Assembly: GCA_018828385.1 (NCBI GenBank)
Contig: JAHJVE010000007.1
Coordinates: forward strand, 186,001-250,000
Source: Gammaproteobacteria bacterium
GTDB taxonomy: Bacteria; Pseudomonadota; Gammaproteobacteria; Burkholderiales; Rhodocyclaceae
Direction of reading: 5' to 3'
Length of the DNA: 64,000 nucleotides
Part shown: positions 9,385 to 21,486 of the stretch, in pieces
Layout: every line of letters starts with the position of its first letter
Position numbering within the stretch: the stretch's first letter is position 1
The notes under the pieces: generated by a model
Told to the model about the DNA's origin: nothing
Database searches by the model: none
What the model saw: the letters and a program-made list of their open reading frames with translations, nothing else
Position numbers and translations under genes: made by a program

Positions 9385-11325
9385 ATGGGCAAGATCATCG
9401 GCATCGACCTCGGCACCACCAACAGCTGCGTCGCCATCATGGAAGGCGGCCAGCCGAAGGTTATCGAAAACGCAGAAGGCGCGCGCACCACGCCGTCCAT
9501 CATCGGCTACACCGAAGATGGCGAGATCCTGTGCGGCGCCCCGGCCAAGCGCCAGGCCGTGACCAACCCGAAGAACACGCTATACGCCGTCAAGCGCCTG
9601 ATCGGCCGCCGCTTCGAAGAGAAGGAAGTGCAGAAGGACATCTCGCTGATGCCCTTCAAGATCGTCAAGGCCGACAACGGCGACGCCTGGGTTGAAGCGC
9701 GCGACAAGAAAATCGCCCCGCCGCAGGTCTCGGCCGAAGTGCTGCGCAAGATGAAGAAGACCGCCGAAGACTACCTCGGCGAAGAAGTGACCGAAGCCGT
9801 CATCACCGTGCCGGCCTACTTCAACGACAGCCAGCGCCAGGCGACCAAGGACGCCGGCCGCATCGCTGGCCTCGAAGTCAAGCGCATCATCAACGAGCCG
9901 ACCGCTGCCGCCCTCGCCTTCGGCATGGACAAGACCAGCAAGAACGACCGCAAGATCGCCGTGTATGACCTCGGCGGCGGCACGTTCGACATCTCGATCA
10001 TTGAAATCGCCAACGTTGACGGCGAAACGCAGTTTGAAGTGCTGGCCACCAATGGCGACACCTTCCTCGGCGGCGAAGACTTCGACCAGCGCCTGATCGA
10101 CTACATCATCGACGAATTCAAGAAGGAATCCGGCGTCAACCTCAAGGCCGACGTGCTGGCCCTGCAGCGCCTGAAAGAAGCCGCTGAAAAGGCCAAGATC
10201 GAGTTGTCCTCCAGCCAGCAAACCGAAATCAACCTGCCCTACATCACCGCCGATGCATCCGGCCCGAAGCACCTGGCGCTCAAGGTGACCCGCGCCAAGT
10301 TCGAATCGCTGGTCGAGGAACTCGTCGAGCGCACCGTCGCTCCGTGCCTGACCGCGCTCAAGGATGCCGGCTGCAAGATCGGCGACATCGACGACGTCAT
10401 CCTCGTCGGCGGCCAGTCGCGCATGCCCAAGGTCCAGGACAAGGTCAAGGAAGTCTTCGGCAAGGAACCGCGCAAGGACGTCAATCCTGACGAAGCCGTC
10501 GCTGTCGGCGCGGCCATCCAGGGCGGCGTGCTGCAGGGCGAAGTCAAGGACGTGCTGCTCCTCGACGTGACCCCGCTCTCCCTCGGTATCGAAACCCTGG
10601 GCGGCATCATGACCAAGCTGATCAAGAAGAACACGACGATCCCGACCAAGGCCTCGCAAGTCTTCTCGACCGCCGACGACAGCCAGTCCGCCGTGACCAT
10701 CCACGTCCTTCAGGGCGAGCGCGAAGTCGCTGCCGGCAACAAGAGCCTCGGCCAGTTCAACCTCGAAGGCATCCCGCCGGCCCCGCGCGGCACGCCGCAG
10801 ATCGAAGTCATCTTCGACATCGACGCCAACGGCATCATGCACGTGACGGCCAAGGACAAGGCTACCGGCAAGGAAAACAAGATCACCATCAAGGCCAACT
10901 CCGGTCTGTCGGAAGAAGAAATCCAGGCCATGGTCAAGGATGCTGAACTGCACGCCGAAGACGACAAGAAGGCGCACGAGCTGGCCGATGCCCGCAACCA
11001 GGCCGACGGCATGGTGCACATGGTCAAGAAGTCGCTGACCGAGTACGGCGACAAGCTCGACGCCGCTGAAAAGGAAGCCATCGAAGCCGCCATCAAGGAT
11101 GTCGAGGACGTGCTGCGCGACGGCGACAAGGAAACCATCACCGCCAAGACCGAAGCCCTGTCGGCCGCCGCCCAGAAGCTCGGTGAAAAGATGTACGCCC
11201 AGCAACAGGCTGAAGGCGCTGCCGCCGGTGCGGCCGGCCAGCAGGCCGAAGGTGGTGAGAAGACCGTCGAAGGCGATGTCGTCGATGCCGAATTCACGGA
11301 AGTGAACAAGGACAAGAAAGCTTAA
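9385..11325 (+). CDS. dnaK: Chaperone DnaK (Hsp70)
   Basis: An ATP-driven cytosolic chaperone of 646 residues. The sequence shows [17 protein letters not shown] at the start, [46 protein letters not shown] and the interdomain linker region [19 protein letters not shown]. The C-terminus is Ala/Gly-rich with the usual acidic end (VDAEFTEV). It has its own sigma-32 promoter and lies between its cochaperone genes. Confidence 0.98.
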   Translation: MGKIIGIDLGTTNSCVAIMEGGQPKVIENAEGARTTPSIIGYTEDGEILCGAPAKRQAVTNPKNTLYAVKRLIGRRFEEKEVQKDISLMPFKIVKADNGDAWVEARDKKIAPPQVSAEVLRKMKKTAEDYLGEEVTEAVITVPAYFNDSQRQATKDAGRIAGLEVKRIINEPTAAALAFGMDKTSKNDRKIAVYDLGGGTFDISIIEIANVDGETQFEVLATNGDTFLGGEDFDQRLIDYIIDEFKKESGVNLKADVLALQRLKEAAEKAKIELSSSQQTEINLPYITADASGPKHLALKVTRAKFESLVEELVERTVAPCLTALKDAGCKIGDIDDVILVGGQSRMPKVQDKVKEVFGKEPRKDVNPDEAVAVGAAIQGGVLQGEVKDVLLLDVTPLSLGIETLGGIMTKLIKKNTTIPTKASQVFSTADDSQSAVTIHVLQGEREVAAGNKSLGQFNLEGIPPAPRGTPQIEVIFDIDANGIMHVTAKDKATGKENKITIKANSGLSEEEIQAMVKDAELHAEDDKKAHELADARNQADGMVHMVKKSLTEYGDKLDAAEKEAIEAAIKDVEDVLRDGDKETITAKTEALSAAAQKLGEKMYAQQQAEGAAAGAAGQQAEGGEKTVEGDVVDAEFTEVNKDKKA

Positions 11326-11351
11326 AACGGACGCTACCGCGCCGTTTTAAG
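11321..11351 (+). terminator. Hairpin over the dnaK stop codon
   Basis: A perfect 10-bp stem, CTTAAAACGG (11321-11330, including the dnaK TAA) and CCGTTTTAAG (11342-11351), without a clean U-tract. It may slow read-through or stabilise the dnaK 3' end. Confidence 0.5.
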
Positions 11352-11352
11352 T

Positions 11353-11394
11353 GGCCGGATCGAAGCGGACGCCCCGGCACCGCTTGATCCGGCC
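11353..11394 (+). terminator. Hairpin between dnaK and dnaJ
   Basis: GGCCGGATC-G-AAGCGG pairs with CCGCTTGATCCGGCC (15 bp with one bulged G, 11-nt loop), followed by TTTGC. This is a partial terminator or processing site that could set the dnaK to dnaJ ratio. dnaJ has no obvious promoter of its own. Confidence 0.6.
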
Positions 11395-11421
11395 TTTGCA
11401 CAGCATCAGTCGGAATCAGCC

Positions 11422-12555
11422 ATGTCAAAACGCGACTTTTACGAAATCCTCGGCGTCAACCGCGACGCCAGCGATGAAGAAATAAAGAAGGCCTACCGCA
11501 AGCTGGCCATGAAGCATCACCCCGACCGCAACCCGGACAATCCGGGGGCCGAGGAGAAATTCAAGGAAGCCAAGGAAGCCTACGAAATCCTGTCGGATGC
11601 CCAGAAACGCTCGGCCTACGACCAGTTCGGCCACGCCGGCGTCGACCAGCAGGCCGGGATGGGTGGCGGCTTCGGCGGTGGCGCCGGTTTTTCCGATGCC
11701 TTCGGCGGCATTTTCGACGAGATTTTCGGCGGTCGCGGCGGCGGTGGCGGCGGTGGTCGCTCCAACATCTATCGCGGCGCCGATCTGCGCTACAACCTCG
11801 AAATCACTTTGGAGCAGGCAGCCCACGGCACGGAAACCAAGATCCGCATTCCGACCATGGAAGTCTGCGAGCCCTGCAACGGCTCCGGTGCCAAGCCCGG
11901 CACCCAGCCGAAGACCTGCCCGACCTGCGGCGGTTCCGGCCAGGTTCGCCTGCAACAAGGCTTCTTCTCGATCCAGCAGACCTGTCACAAGTGTCACGGC
12001 ACCGGCCGCTTCATCGCCGAGCCGTGCAAGCACTGCGATGGCGCCGGCCGCATCAAGCAACACAAGACGCTGGCCGTCAAGATTCCGGCCGGGGTCGATG
12101 AAGGCGATCGCATTCGTCTATCCGGCGAGGGCGAGCATGGCGTCAATGGCGGCCCGCCGGGCGACCTCTACGTGCAGATTCACCTCAAGCAGCACGCCGT
12201 GTTCACCCGCGACCACAACGACCTGCATTGCGAGATGCCGATATCGTTCACCGCCGCAGCACTCGGTGGCGAAATCGAAATCCCCACGCTGGACGGCGCA
12301 GCCGCCATCAAGATCCCGCCTGAAACCCAGTCCGGGCGCGTCTTCCGTCTGCGCGGCAAGGGCATCAAGGGGGTCCGCAGCCACACCCACGGCGACCTGA
12401 TGTGCCACGTCGTGGTCGAAACCCCGGTCAGCCTGACCGACCGCCAGAAGGAACTGCTGCGCGAACTGGAAGAATCCAGCCGCGACAACAGCGGCAAACA
12501 CAATCCACGCTCGAAGTCGTGGATGGACAAAGTCAAGGATTTCTTCGCCGAGTAG
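11422..12555 (+). CDS. dnaJ: Chaperone DnaJ (Hsp40)
   Basis: Cochaperone that stimulates the DnaK ATPase. 377 residues: a J domain with KHHPDRNP, a Gly/Phe-rich linker with an uninterrupted run of glycines, and four zinc-binding CxxCxGxG repeats ([32 protein letters not shown]). The substrate-binding C-terminal domain follows. A full-length type I DnaJ. Confidence 0.97.
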   Translation: MSKRDFYEILGVNRDASDEEIKKAYRKLAMKHHPDRNPDNPGAEEKFKEAKEAYEILSDAQKRSAYDQFGHAGVDQQAGMGGGFGGGAGFSDAFGGIFDEIFGGRGGGGGGGRSNIYRGADLRYNLEITLEQAAHGTETKIRIPTMEVCEPCNGSGAKPGTQPKTCPTCGGSGQVRLQQGFFSIQQTCHKCHGTGRFIAEPCKHCDGAGRIKQHKTLAVKIPAGVDEGDRIRLSGEGEHGVNGGPPGDLYVQIHLKQHAVFTRDHNDLHCEMPISFTAAALGGEIEIPTLDGAAAIKIPPETQSGRVFRLRGKGIKGVRSHTHGDLMCHVVVETPVSLTDRQKELLRELEESSRDNSGKHNPRSKSWMDKVKDFFAE

Positions 12556-12573
12556 CCGTTTGTCATTGCAAAG

Positions 12574-12613
12574 CAGCCCTGGCCTCCCGGACTTTTTCGG
12601 GACGCCGGGGCTG
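12574..12613 (+). terminator. Rho-independent terminator after dnaJ
   Basis: Outer stem CAGCCCTGGC / GCCGGGGCTG and inner stem TCCCG / CGGGA, followed by TTTCATTTTT. The T-rich tail is itself the start of repeat copy C. Confidence 0.85.
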
Positions 12614-12649
12614 TTTCATTTTTGGCCTTTTTCCCGGTTGACCGTGGCA
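12614..12649 (+). repeat. Dispersed 37-bp repeat, copy C (after the dnaJ terminator)
   Basis: Reverse-complement order is TGCCACGGTCAACCGG, GAAAAAG, GCC and AAAAATGAAAC, about one base shorter than consensus. Its T-rich end doubles as the U-tract of the dnaJ terminator, as terminator-associated uptake sequences do in other bacteria. Confidence 0.85.
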
Positions 12650-12741
12650 TTGAACAAAAAGCCGAAAGTCCGGCCAGCCCTGTTCCCCGTACCATCCCCG
12701 ACTGTTAGAATCATCCGATCCATCTAAGGGGGAGACAAAAA

Positions 12742-13881
12742 ATGCAAGTCCTCAAGCGACTGGCCACCATTGGCGCCATTGCCTTATCCACGATATGCTG
12801 GGCCGAGCCTGGTGTCACCGAGACGACAATCACGCTCGGCATGTCGGCCCCCTTCTCCGGTCCGAATGGCGCCTATGGCCTCGACATGAAACAAACCATC
12901 ACCGCCTATTTCGACCAGGTCAACAAGGCAGGTGGGGTCAATGGCCGCAAACTCGAACTGGTCTCCCTCGACGACGGCTACGAAACGGAGCGCACCGTCG
13001 CCAACACCAGGACGCTGATCAAGGATAAAAATGTCTTCGCGCTGCTCGCCTACTACGGCTCCAGCCCGACGACCGAAGCCATGAACACCGTCTTCGGCCC
13101 GGCCAAGGTGCCGCTGGTCGGCACCATTTCCGGCGCTGCCACGCTGCGCGAGTCGATCGCTGCCAACCCCAACAGCCGCTACATGTTCAACGTCCGCGCC
13201 AGCTACGCCGACGAGGCTGAAGTCATCGTCAACCAATTGCTGTCGCTTGGCATCAAGAATATCGCGGTCTTCTACCAGAACGACGGCTTTGGCAAATCCG
13301 GTCTGGACGGCGTCACCGCCGCGCTCAAAAAGAGCAAGCTCGCCCCCTCCGCCATCGGCACCGTCGAGCGCAACTCGCTTGATGTCAGCAAGGCCGTCGA
13401 AGCGATCGCCAAGGCAAACCCCCAGGCCGTGGTCATGGTCACGCTCTACAAGCCGACCGCCGCTTTCGTCAAAGCCATGAAAAAAGCCGGCCAGTACCCG
13501 ATGCTCATGACCCTGTCGCCGGTTGGCGCCCAGCTACTGGTCCAGGAACTTGGCCCCGATTCGCGCGGCATCGGCGTTTCGCAGGTGGTGCCCTATCCAT
13601 GGAACAACGTCGTGCCTGTCGTTCGCGACTATCAAAAGGTCGCCGACAAAGACAGCCTTTCGTACTACGGCATGGAAGGCTACCTCATGGCCAGGACCAT
13701 GATCGAAGGCCTCAAGCGCGCCGGCAAGGACCTGACCCGCGCCAAGCTGGTAGATTCACTGGAAAGCATGAGCGGCACTGACCTCGGCGGCTACCGCATC
13801 AACTACAGCCCGAGCACCCGGCTCGGCTCGCGATTCGTCGAACTGACCGTCATCGGACAGGGCGGCAAGATCCTGAAGTAA
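12742..13881 (+). CDS. Branched-chain amino-acid-type ABC transporter substrate-binding protein
   Basis: Periplasmic ligand-binding protein of the LivJ/Leu-Ile-Val family, 379 residues. The signal peptide is MQVLKRLATIGAIALSTICWA, followed by ITLGMSAPFSGPNGAYGLDMK and GGVNGRKLELVSLDDGYE, which are family hallmarks. The Shine-Dalgarno AAGGGGGAG is strong. No permease or ATPase genes are adjacent, so it may serve a remote transporter or act as a sensor ligand-binder. The ligand cannot be assigned from sequence. Confidence 0.9.
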   Translation: MQVLKRLATIGAIALSTICWAEPGVTETTITLGMSAPFSGPNGAYGLDMKQTITAYFDQVNKAGGVNGRKLELVSLDDGYETERTVANTRTLIKDKNVFALLAYYGSSPTTEAMNTVFGPAKVPLVGTISGAATLRESIAANPNSRYMFNVRASYADEAEVIVNQLLSLGIKNIAVFYQNDGFGKSGLDGVTAALKKSKLAPSAIGTVERNSLDVSKAVEAIAKANPQAVVMVTLYKPTAAFVKAMKKAGQYPMLMTLSPVGAQLLVQELGPDSRGIGVSQVVPYPWNNVVPVVRDYQKVADKDSLSYYGMEGYLMARTMIEGLKRAGKDLTRAKLVDSLESMSGTDLGGYRINYSPSTRLGSRFVELTVIGQGGKILK

Positions 13882-13892
13882 GGCCTTGCACT

Positions 13893-13940
13893 TGCCCCAA
13901 ATGAAAACGGCCCGATTCAGGGCCGTTTTCATTTGGGGCA
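13893..13940. terminator. Perfect 20-bp inverted repeat, bidirectional terminator
   Basis: Twenty perfectly paired bases (13893-13912 with 13921-13940, arm beginning TGCCCCAAATG) with an 8-nt loop. It lies between the convergent binding-protein and cysS genes. The A/T-rich middle of each arm supplies a weak U-tract in both directions. Confidence 0.85.
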
Positions 13941-13953
13941 CCGATCGAAGCAA

Positions 13954-15324
13954 TCAGGCCCGGCGCCAGGTCGTTCCTTGCGGACTGTCATCCAGCGCAA
14001 TGCCCGCCGCCTTGAGTTCATCGCGAATACGATCCGACTCGGCAAAGTTCTTCGCCTTCTTGGCCGCCGCCCGGTCGGCGATCATCTGCTCGATAGCTGC
14101 CTCATCGAGGCCACCAGCCGCCCCGCCACCCTGCAGGTAAGCCATCGGCTCGCGCTCGAGCAGGCCGATCACGGCGCCCAGCGCCTTGAGCAGACCGGAC
14201 AGTTCGCCACTCTTCTGGCGATTGGCCTCGGCGGCCAGTTCGAAGAGCACCGAAATGGCGCCATGCGAATCGAAATCTTCATTCAGCGCGGCGGCGAAAC
14301 GGGCCGCGAACTCGTTGTTCCAGTCGATGTCGACCGCCACCGCCGGCACGTCGCGCAAGGTGAAATACAGGCTGTCCAGACTGCGCTTGGCATCGTCAAG
14401 ATGCGCATCGGAATAATTCAGCGGGCTGCGGTAATGGGCGCGCAGAATGAAGAAGCGGACAACCTCGGCATCGAACTGTTCGAGCACCGTGCGGATCGTG
14501 AAGAAATTGCCCAGCGACTTGGACATCTTCTCGTTGTCCACGCGGACAAAACCGTTGTGCATCCAGTAATTGACGAAGGAGCACTGGTGCGCCCCCTCGG
14601 ACTGGGCGATCTCATTTTCATGGTGCGGGAACTGCAAGTCCTGGCCACCACCGTGGATGTCGAAATGCTTGCCGAGCAGCTTCGAACTCATGGCCGAACA
14701 TTCGATGTGCCAACCCGGACGCCCCTCGCCCCATGGCGACTGCCAGGCCGGCTCGCCGGGCTTGGCATGCTTCCAGAGCACGAAATCAAGCGGATCCTGC
14801 TTGGCCGAATCGACCTCGACGCGCTCGCCGGCCCGCAGATCGTCAAGCGACTTGCCGGACAGCTTGCCGTAGCCGGGGAACTTGCGCACCGCGTAATTCA
14901 CGTCGCCGTCGGTCGCCTGATAAGCGAGGCCGGTCGCCTCGAGTTTGCCGATCAAATCAAGCATTTCCGGCACGTACTCGGTCGCCCGCGGCTCGAAGTC
15001 AGGACGCAGAACACCCAGCGCATCAGCATCTTCGTGCATGAACGCGATAAAGCGGTTGGTCAGTTGCTGGATCGTCTCGCCATTCTCGATGGCGCGCTTG
15101 ATGATCTTGTCGTCAATGTCGGTAATGTTGCGGACGTAGGTCACGTCGTAACCGCTCGCCTTGAGCCAGCGATAAACCATGTCGAAGACAACCATGACCC
15201 GGGCATGGCCAAGATGACAAAAATCATAAACAGTCATGCCGCAGACATACATGCGAACCTTGTTCGCTTCGATCGGGGTAAAAACCTGTTTTTCGCGCTT
15301 GAGAGAGTTGTAGATCTTGAGCAT
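13954..15324 (-). CDS. cysS: Cysteinyl-tRNA synthetase
   Basis: Charges tRNA-Cys. 456 residues with [20 protein letters not shown] (first zinc cysteine and the HIGH-like HLGHA motif), WHIECSAMS, the [19 protein letters not shown] zinc/active-site block and KMSKSLGNF. The C-terminal DALR-like helical end is complete. Convergent with the binding-protein gene and divergent from the TPR gene. Confidence 0.97.
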   Translation of the reverse strand: MLKIYNSLKREKQVFTPIEANKVRMYVCGMTVYDFCHLGHARVMVVFDMVYRWLKASGYDVTYVRNITDIDDKIIKRAIENGETIQQLTNRFIAFMHEDADALGVLRPDFEPRATEYVPEMLDLIGKLEATGLAYQATDGDVNYAVRKFPGYGKLSGKSLDDLRAGERVEVDSAKQDPLDFVLWKHAKPGEPAWQSPWGEGRPGWHIECSAMSSKLLGKHFDIHGGGQDLQFPHHENEIAQSEGAHQCSFVNYWMHNGFVRVDNEKMSKSLGNFFTIRTVLEQFDAEVVRFFILRAHYRSPLNYSDAHLDDAKRSLDSLYFTLRDVPAVAVDIDWNNEFAARFAAALNEDFDSHGAISVLFELAAEANRQKSGELSGLLKALGAVIGLLEREPMAYLQGGGAAGGLDEAAIEQMIADRAAAKKAKNFAESDRIRDELKAAGIALDDSPQGTTWRRA

Positions 15325-15428
15325 GCCGGGAGGAATCGGGGCTGGGCCGGCTAGCGAATCCCTATGGAATCACCGGCGTTTTTGGTAGAATCGACGGATT
15401 GTATAACCTCGAAAAGTATAGCATAGCG

Positions 15429-16541
15429 ATGACCTCTATTTCCCTGCTCCAGCCCCGTTTTAGGCAGCTCAAGACGTTGCGTGCAATGGCAATTGGCCTG
15501 GCCATCGGCTTTGCCGTACCGGCATTTGCCGACAACCTCCCGGAAGTCCAGCGCCTGATCAAGCAGGGCCAGTACCCGCAGGCTCTCGACAAAGTCGACG
15601 CCTACCTGAGCAGCCGTCCCAAGGACGCCCAGGGTCGCTTCCTCAAGGGGCTGATCTATACCGAGATGAACAAGCCGGCTGAAGCCATCGGCGTATTCAC
15701 CAAGCTTTCCGAGGACTACCCGGAACTGCCGGAACCCTACAACAACCTGGCCGTGCTCTACGCCCAGCAGAAGCAGTATGACAAGGCCCGCACGGCACTC
15801 GAAATGGCCATCAGGACGCACCCGTCCTACGCCATCGCCTACGAAAACCTCGGCGATGTCTACGCCAAGCTGGCCAGCCAGGCCTATGACAAAGCCCTGC
15901 AACTAGACAACTCCAACTCGGCCACGCAAAACAAGCTGGCCCTCATCCGCGACCTCATCACCACCTCGGGCAAGGGCAACGTCAAGCCGCAGCCGGCAGT
16001 TGTTGCCGCCGCCCCAATTGCTGCCAAGCCGGCCGTTGTTCCGAGCGCTACCATCGTTGCCGCGACGCCAGGTGCCGCTGCCGCCCCGGCGGCACCGGTT
16101 GTACCGGCGACCAAGCCGGTCGTTGTCGCGGCCGCTCCGGCTGCCGCTCCGGCCCCGGCCCCAGCGGCGGCCCCGACTCCTGCACCAGCCAAGGATGCAG
16201 CCGGCAGCGAGGAAGTCGTCGCCGCACTGAACGCCTGGGCTGACGCCTGGTCGCGCAAGGACATGAGAGCCTACCTTGGCGCCTACGCAAACAGCTTCAA
16301 AACGCCCAAGGGCATGAGCCGCAAAGCCTGGGAACAGGAACGTGAACAACGCATCGCCGGCAAGAGCGGCAAGATCTCGGTGTCCTTCGACACCCCGCAA
16401 ATCACCCTCAATGGCAGCACGGCTACCGCCAAGTTCCGCCAGCATTACAAGGCCCCCGGCCTGAGCAGTTCGACGACCAAGACGCTCGTTTTCGTTCGGA
16501 CCGGTAGCAAGTGGCTGATCAAGGAAGAAAACACCCGGTGA
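15429..16541 (+). CDS. Secreted TPR protein with C-terminal Cds6/SnoaL-like domain
   Basis: 370 residues. It has a signal peptide (MTSISLLQPRFRQLKTLRAM... ending AFA/DN), then TPR-like repeats over residues about 35-165 (FLKGLIYTEMNKPAEAIGVF, YNNLAVLYAQQKQYDKA, YENLGDVYAKLA). An Ala/Pro-rich linker of about 75 residues follows, then a SnoaL/DUF4440-type domain (ALNAWADAWSRKDMRAYLGAY to WLIKEEN). The same C-terminal domain recurs in the next gene, whose GTG start overlaps this stop. They are probably partners in the envelope. The start is the ATG at 15429. Confidence 0.88.
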   Translation: MTSISLLQPRFRQLKTLRAMAIGLAIGFAVPAFADNLPEVQRLIKQGQYPQALDKVDAYLSSRPKDAQGRFLKGLIYTEMNKPAEAIGVFTKLSEDYPELPEPYNNLAVLYAQQKQYDKARTALEMAIRTHPSYAIAYENLGDVYAKLASQAYDKALQLDNSNSATQNKLALIRDLITTSGKGNVKPQPAVVAAAPIAAKPAVVPSATIVAATPGAAAAPAAPVVPATKPVVVAAAPAAAPAPAPAAAPTPAPAKDAAGSEEVVAALNAWADAWSRKDMRAYLGAYANSFKTPKGMSRKAWEQEREQRIAGKSGKISVSFDTPQITLNGSTATAKFRQHYKAPGLSSSTTKTLVFVRTGSKWLIKEENTR

Positions 16542-17833
16542 AATTCGGCCGAAAATTAGTTCTATCGGCGCTGGCGGTCGCCCTGGCCGCCGGTGCCGCG
16601 GCCCGACTCAAGGACCAACCGGCAACTCAGGAAGTAAGCGTCAAGGAGCTTTCGGCGATTGCCCTGGCGCGGCCGACGACCGAAAAAACCGGAACCGATT
16701 CGCCTCTGCCGCTGGTCGTTTCCGACTCGGGCCCGGAAGAAATGCTGACGCGCATTTTTGCCGAAATCGAAGCCAACCGTCTGGGCAATGCCCTGCAACT
16801 GACCGAGAGCCTACTCCGTCAGCACCCCAATTACCGGCTCGCCAACCTGATCAAGGGCGATCTGCTGCTGGCCCGCAAGCAACCCATCGACACCTTTGGC
16901 GCACTGAACAACGCGCCGGCTGACAAGGTTGCCGACCTGCGCGCTGAAGCCATCGCCCGTCTCGCCGCCTATCGCGAAAAGCCGCCGGCTGATTTCGTGC
17001 CACGCTATCTGCTGCAGATGCCGCCGGACCAGCGTTTCGCCATCGTCGTCGACACCAAGCGTTCGCGCCTCTACGTGTACGAAAACGACCTCAAGAACGG
17101 CGGCCGGCCGCGTTTCGTGGCCGATTACTACGTCACCCAGGGCAAGCTGGGCGCGGAAAAACTTGTCGAAGGCGACAAGAAAACCCCGGTCGGTGTCTAT
17201 CACGTTACCGCCAACCTGCCCCGTCAAAAGCTGGCCGATCTCTACGGCAACGGCGCCTTCCCGCTCAATTACCCGAACGAATGGGACAAGCGCCAGGGCC
17301 GTGGCGGCAGCGGCATCTGGCTGCACGGCACGCCGTCCGACACCTTTGCCCGTCCGCCGCGCGCCTCCGACGGTTGCGTCGTGCTGACCAACCAGGATCT
17401 CGACGTCGTCGCCAAGAACCTGCAGGTCGGGCTGACGCCGGTGATCATCAGCAATTCGGTCGAATGGCTGTCGCTCGACGACTGGGCCAGGGAACGCAAC
17501 GAACTCAACAAGTCCATCGACGCCTGGCGCGCCGACTGGGAAAGCCGCGACACCGATCGCTACTTGAAGCACTACTCGCAGCGCTTCAAGGCCGGCGAGC
17601 AAAGCCTTGACGAATTCGCGGCGCAGAAAAAGCAGGTCAATGCCGGCAAGGAATGGATCAAGCTCAAGATCGACAATCTCTCGGTGTTCCGCAATCCGGG
17701 CAAGGAAGAAGTGGTCGTCGTGACTTTCGACCAGGATTACCGCAGCAACAACCTCAATAACCAAATGAAGAAACGCCAGTACTGGCTGCGCGAAGGCGGC
17801 CAGTGGAAAATCATTTACGAAGGAAGTGCGTGA
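16538..17833 (+). CDS. L,D-transpeptidase (YkuD) with C-terminal SnoaL-like domain
   Basis: A periplasmic enzyme of the YkuD family, which acts on peptidoglycan stem peptides or anchors proteins. 431 residues from a GTG start overlapping the previous stop (CGGTGA). It has an N-terminal hydrophobic export segment, a helical region, and a catalytic domain from RFAIVVDTKRSRLYVYEN to the active-site block HGTP...RASDGCVVL (Cys nucleophile). The C-terminal domain DAWRADWESRDTDRYLKHYS resembles that of the upstream TPR protein. Operon with the TPR protein and ppiA. Confidence 0.92.
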   Translation: MKFGRKLVLSALAVALAAGAAARLKDQPATQEVSVKELSAIALARPTTEKTGTDSPLPLVVSDSGPEEMLTRIFAEIEANRLGNALQLTESLLRQHPNYRLANLIKGDLLLARKQPIDTFGALNNAPADKVADLRAEAIARLAAYREKPPADFVPRYLLQMPPDQRFAIVVDTKRSRLYVYENDLKNGGRPRFVADYYVTQGKLGAEKLVEGDKKTPVGVYHVTANLPRQKLADLYGNGAFPLNYPNEWDKRQGRGGSGIWLHGTPSDTFARPPRASDGCVVLTNQDLDVVAKNLQVGLTPVIISNSVEWLSLDDWARERNELNKSIDAWRADWESRDTDRYLKHYSQRFKAGEQSLDEFAAQKKQVNAGKEWIKLKIDNLSVFRNPGKEEVVVVTFDQDYRSNNLNNQMKKRQYWLREGGQWKIIYEGSA

Positions 17834-18405
17834 TGTTGAAGAAAATGTCCGTTTTCACCGCCGGATTGCTTGCCGCTGTCGCTGTGTGGGCGGCCCCGGC
17901 TGTCGAGGTCACGACCAATCTGGGCAAATTCACTCTTGAGCTTTATCCGGAAAAAGCGCCGAAAACAGTCGAAATGTTTCTCTACAACGCCAAGCACGGC
18001 TTTTACGAATCGACCATTTTCCACCGCGTCATTGACGGCTTCATGATCCAGGGCGGCGGTTTCAGCATGGCCATGGAAGAGAAGAAGGTGCTGACCCCGG
18101 CCCTCAAGAACGAAGCGACCAACGGCCTGACCAATGACCGCGGCACAGTGGCAATGGCGCGCACCTCCGACCCGCATTCGGCCCGTGTCCAGTTCTTCAT
18201 CAACCTCAAGAACAACGATTTCCTCAATCACAGGACTACCGGCGACCCGCGCGGCTGGGGCTATGCCGTTTTCGGCAAGGTCACCCAGGGCATGGATGTC
18301 GTCGACAAGATTGCCAAGGTGCCGACCGGCAACGCTGGCTATTACGAAAACGTTCCGACGACTCCGGTCGTCATCCAGAACGTCAAAATCATCTCCGACA
18401 AATAA
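17833..18405 (+). CDS. ppiA: Periplasmic peptidyl-prolyl isomerase (cyclophilin A type)
   Basis: 190 residues with a signal peptide (MLKKMSVFTAGLLAAVAVWA) and a compact bacterial cyclophilin domain: FHRVIDGFMIQGGG, VAMARTSDPHSARVQFFINL and WGYAVFGKV. Catalyses proline isomerisation during periplasmic folding. The ATG overlaps the upstream stop (TGATG). The export signal distinguishes it from the neighbouring cytosolic ppiB. Confidence 0.93.
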   Translation: MLKKMSVFTAGLLAAVAVWAAPAVEVTTNLGKFTLELYPEKAPKTVEMFLYNAKHGFYESTIFHRVIDGFMIQGGGFSMAMEEKKVLTPALKNEATNGLTNDRGTVAMARTSDPHSARVQFFINLKNNDFLNHRTTGDPRGWGYAVFGKVTQGMDVVDKIAKVPTGNAGYYENVPTTPVVIQNVKIISDK

Positions 18406-18414
18406 GGATCCCCA

Positions 18415-18912
18415 ATGTCCAAAATCAAGCTCACCACCAACCACGGCGACATCACCCTCGAACTGAACGCCGAGAAGGCCCCGAAGACCGTTGCCAACTT
18501 CATCGCCTACGTTGAAGCCGGCCACTACAACGGCACCATCTTCCACCGCGTCATCAAGAATTTCATGATCCAGGGCGGCGGCATGGAGCCGGGCATGGGC
18601 CAGAAGGCCTGCCAGGCGCCGATCGAGAACGAGGCCGCCAATGGCCTCAAGAACAAGCGCGGCAGCGTCGCCATGGCCCGTACCGGCGACCCGCATTCGG
18701 CCACCGCCCAGTTCTTCATCAACACAGTCGATAACGATTTCCTCGACTTCAAGTCGCCGTCCGGCCAGGGCTGGGGTTACTGCGTCTTCGGTGAAGTCGT
18801 CGAAGGCCTCGATGTGGTCGACAAGATCCGCGCTGTCGCCACCGGCAACAAGGGCTTTCACCAGGACGTGCCGAAGGAAGACGTGATCATCGAGAAGGCC
18901 GAGATCGTTTGA
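18415..18912 (+). CDS. ppiB: Cytosolic peptidyl-prolyl isomerase (cyclophilin B)
   Basis: 165 residues with no signal peptide. Contains [39 protein letters not shown] and [12 protein letters not shown]. The Shine-Dalgarno AAGGA is 7-8 nt upstream. It follows ppiA by 9 nt, and its end overlaps the TTG start of lpxH. Confidence 0.96.
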   Translation: MSKIKLTTNHGDITLELNAEKAPKTVANFIAYVEAGHYNGTIFHRVIKNFMIQGGGMEPGMGQKACQAPIENEAANGLKNKRGSVAMARTGDPHSATAQFFINTVDNDFLDFKSPSGQGWGYCVFGEVVEGLDVVDKIRAVATGNKGFHQDVPKEDVIIEKAEIV

Positions 18913-19637
18913 TCTTCTTCATCTCTGATCTGCACCTGTCGCCCCGGTCACCCGGGGCGACTCGTTTGTTCCTGAGTTTTCTGGCCGGCCGCGCCCGCCA
19001 GGCCGAGGCGCTGTACATCCTTGGCGACCTGTTCGAGGTGTGGGTCGGCGACGATATCGACGATCCTTACGCCGCGCAGATCACCGCCGCCCTGCGCGCC
19101 GCCAGCGACGCCGGGCTGAAGATCTGCTTCATGCACGGCAACCGCGATTTCGCCATCGGCGAGCAATTCACCGCTGCCGCCGGCATGACGCTGCTGCCCG
19201 ATCCTTATTTGCTGGTCCTGCCCGAGTGGTCCTTCGTGCTCTCGCACGGCGACGCCCTGTGCATCGACGACCACGCCTACATGGCCTATCGGGCCAAGGT
19301 GCGCGATCCGGAATGGCAGCGGAAGATGCGCGCCAAGCCGCGTTTCCTGCGCAGCCTGCTCGGTCGCTACATCCGCTGGCGCAGCGCCCGCCGCAAGCGC
19401 GACCACGCCTACGTTTACGCCGACCTCAACGGCCCGGCGACCGACGATTTCCTGCGCGAACACGGCTACGCGACCTTCATTCACGGCCACACCCACCGGC
19501 CGGAAAAACACGACCACATCGTCGATGGTATCCACGTCGAACGCTGGGTATTGTCCGACTGGCACGAAGAGCGCGCCGAAGCGCTGCTCTGGGATGGCGA
19601 GCAGTTAAGCCGCGAAGCCATCACTTTTGAAAATTGA
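18909..19637 (+). CDS. lpxH: UDP-2,3-diacylglucosamine diphosphatase
   Basis: Cleaves UDP-2,3-diacylglucosamine to lipid X in lipid A synthesis, at the inner membrane face. The metallophosphatase motifs are present: [32 protein letters not shown] and HGHTHRP. 242 residues. The start is a TTG overlapping the ppiB stop by 4 nt; no ATG is available at the right position. Its stop codon lies inside repeat copy D. Confidence 0.94.
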   Translation: MIFFISDLHLSPRSPGATRLFLSFLAGRARQAEALYILGDLFEVWVGDDIDDPYAAQITAALRAASDAGLKICFMHGNRDFAIGEQFTAAAGMTLLPDPYLLVLPEWSFVLSHGDALCIDDHAYMAYRAKVRDPEWQRKMRAKPRFLRSLLGRYIRWRSARRKRDHAYVYADLNGPATDDFLREHGYATFIHGHTHRPEKHDHIVDGIHVERWVLSDWHEERAEALLWDGEQLSREAITFEN

Positions 19638-19647
19638 GCAAAATTTC

Positions 19648-19662
<15 letters not shown>
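19624..19662 (+). repeat. Dispersed 37-bp repeat, copy D (lpxH stop / recQ start)
   Basis: Reverse-complement order is TGCTACGGTCGACACG, AAATTTT, GCTC and AATTTTCAAAAG. It spans the lpxH stop (19635-19637) and supplies both candidate start codons of recQ. Confidence 0.8.
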
Positions 19663-21483
<1,821 letters not shown>

Positions 21484-21486
21484 CCC

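Noticed and set aside
9580..11205. 541-codon open frame antisense to dnaK
   Set aside because: Low-complexity translation and no family resemblance; dnaK on the other strand is certain.
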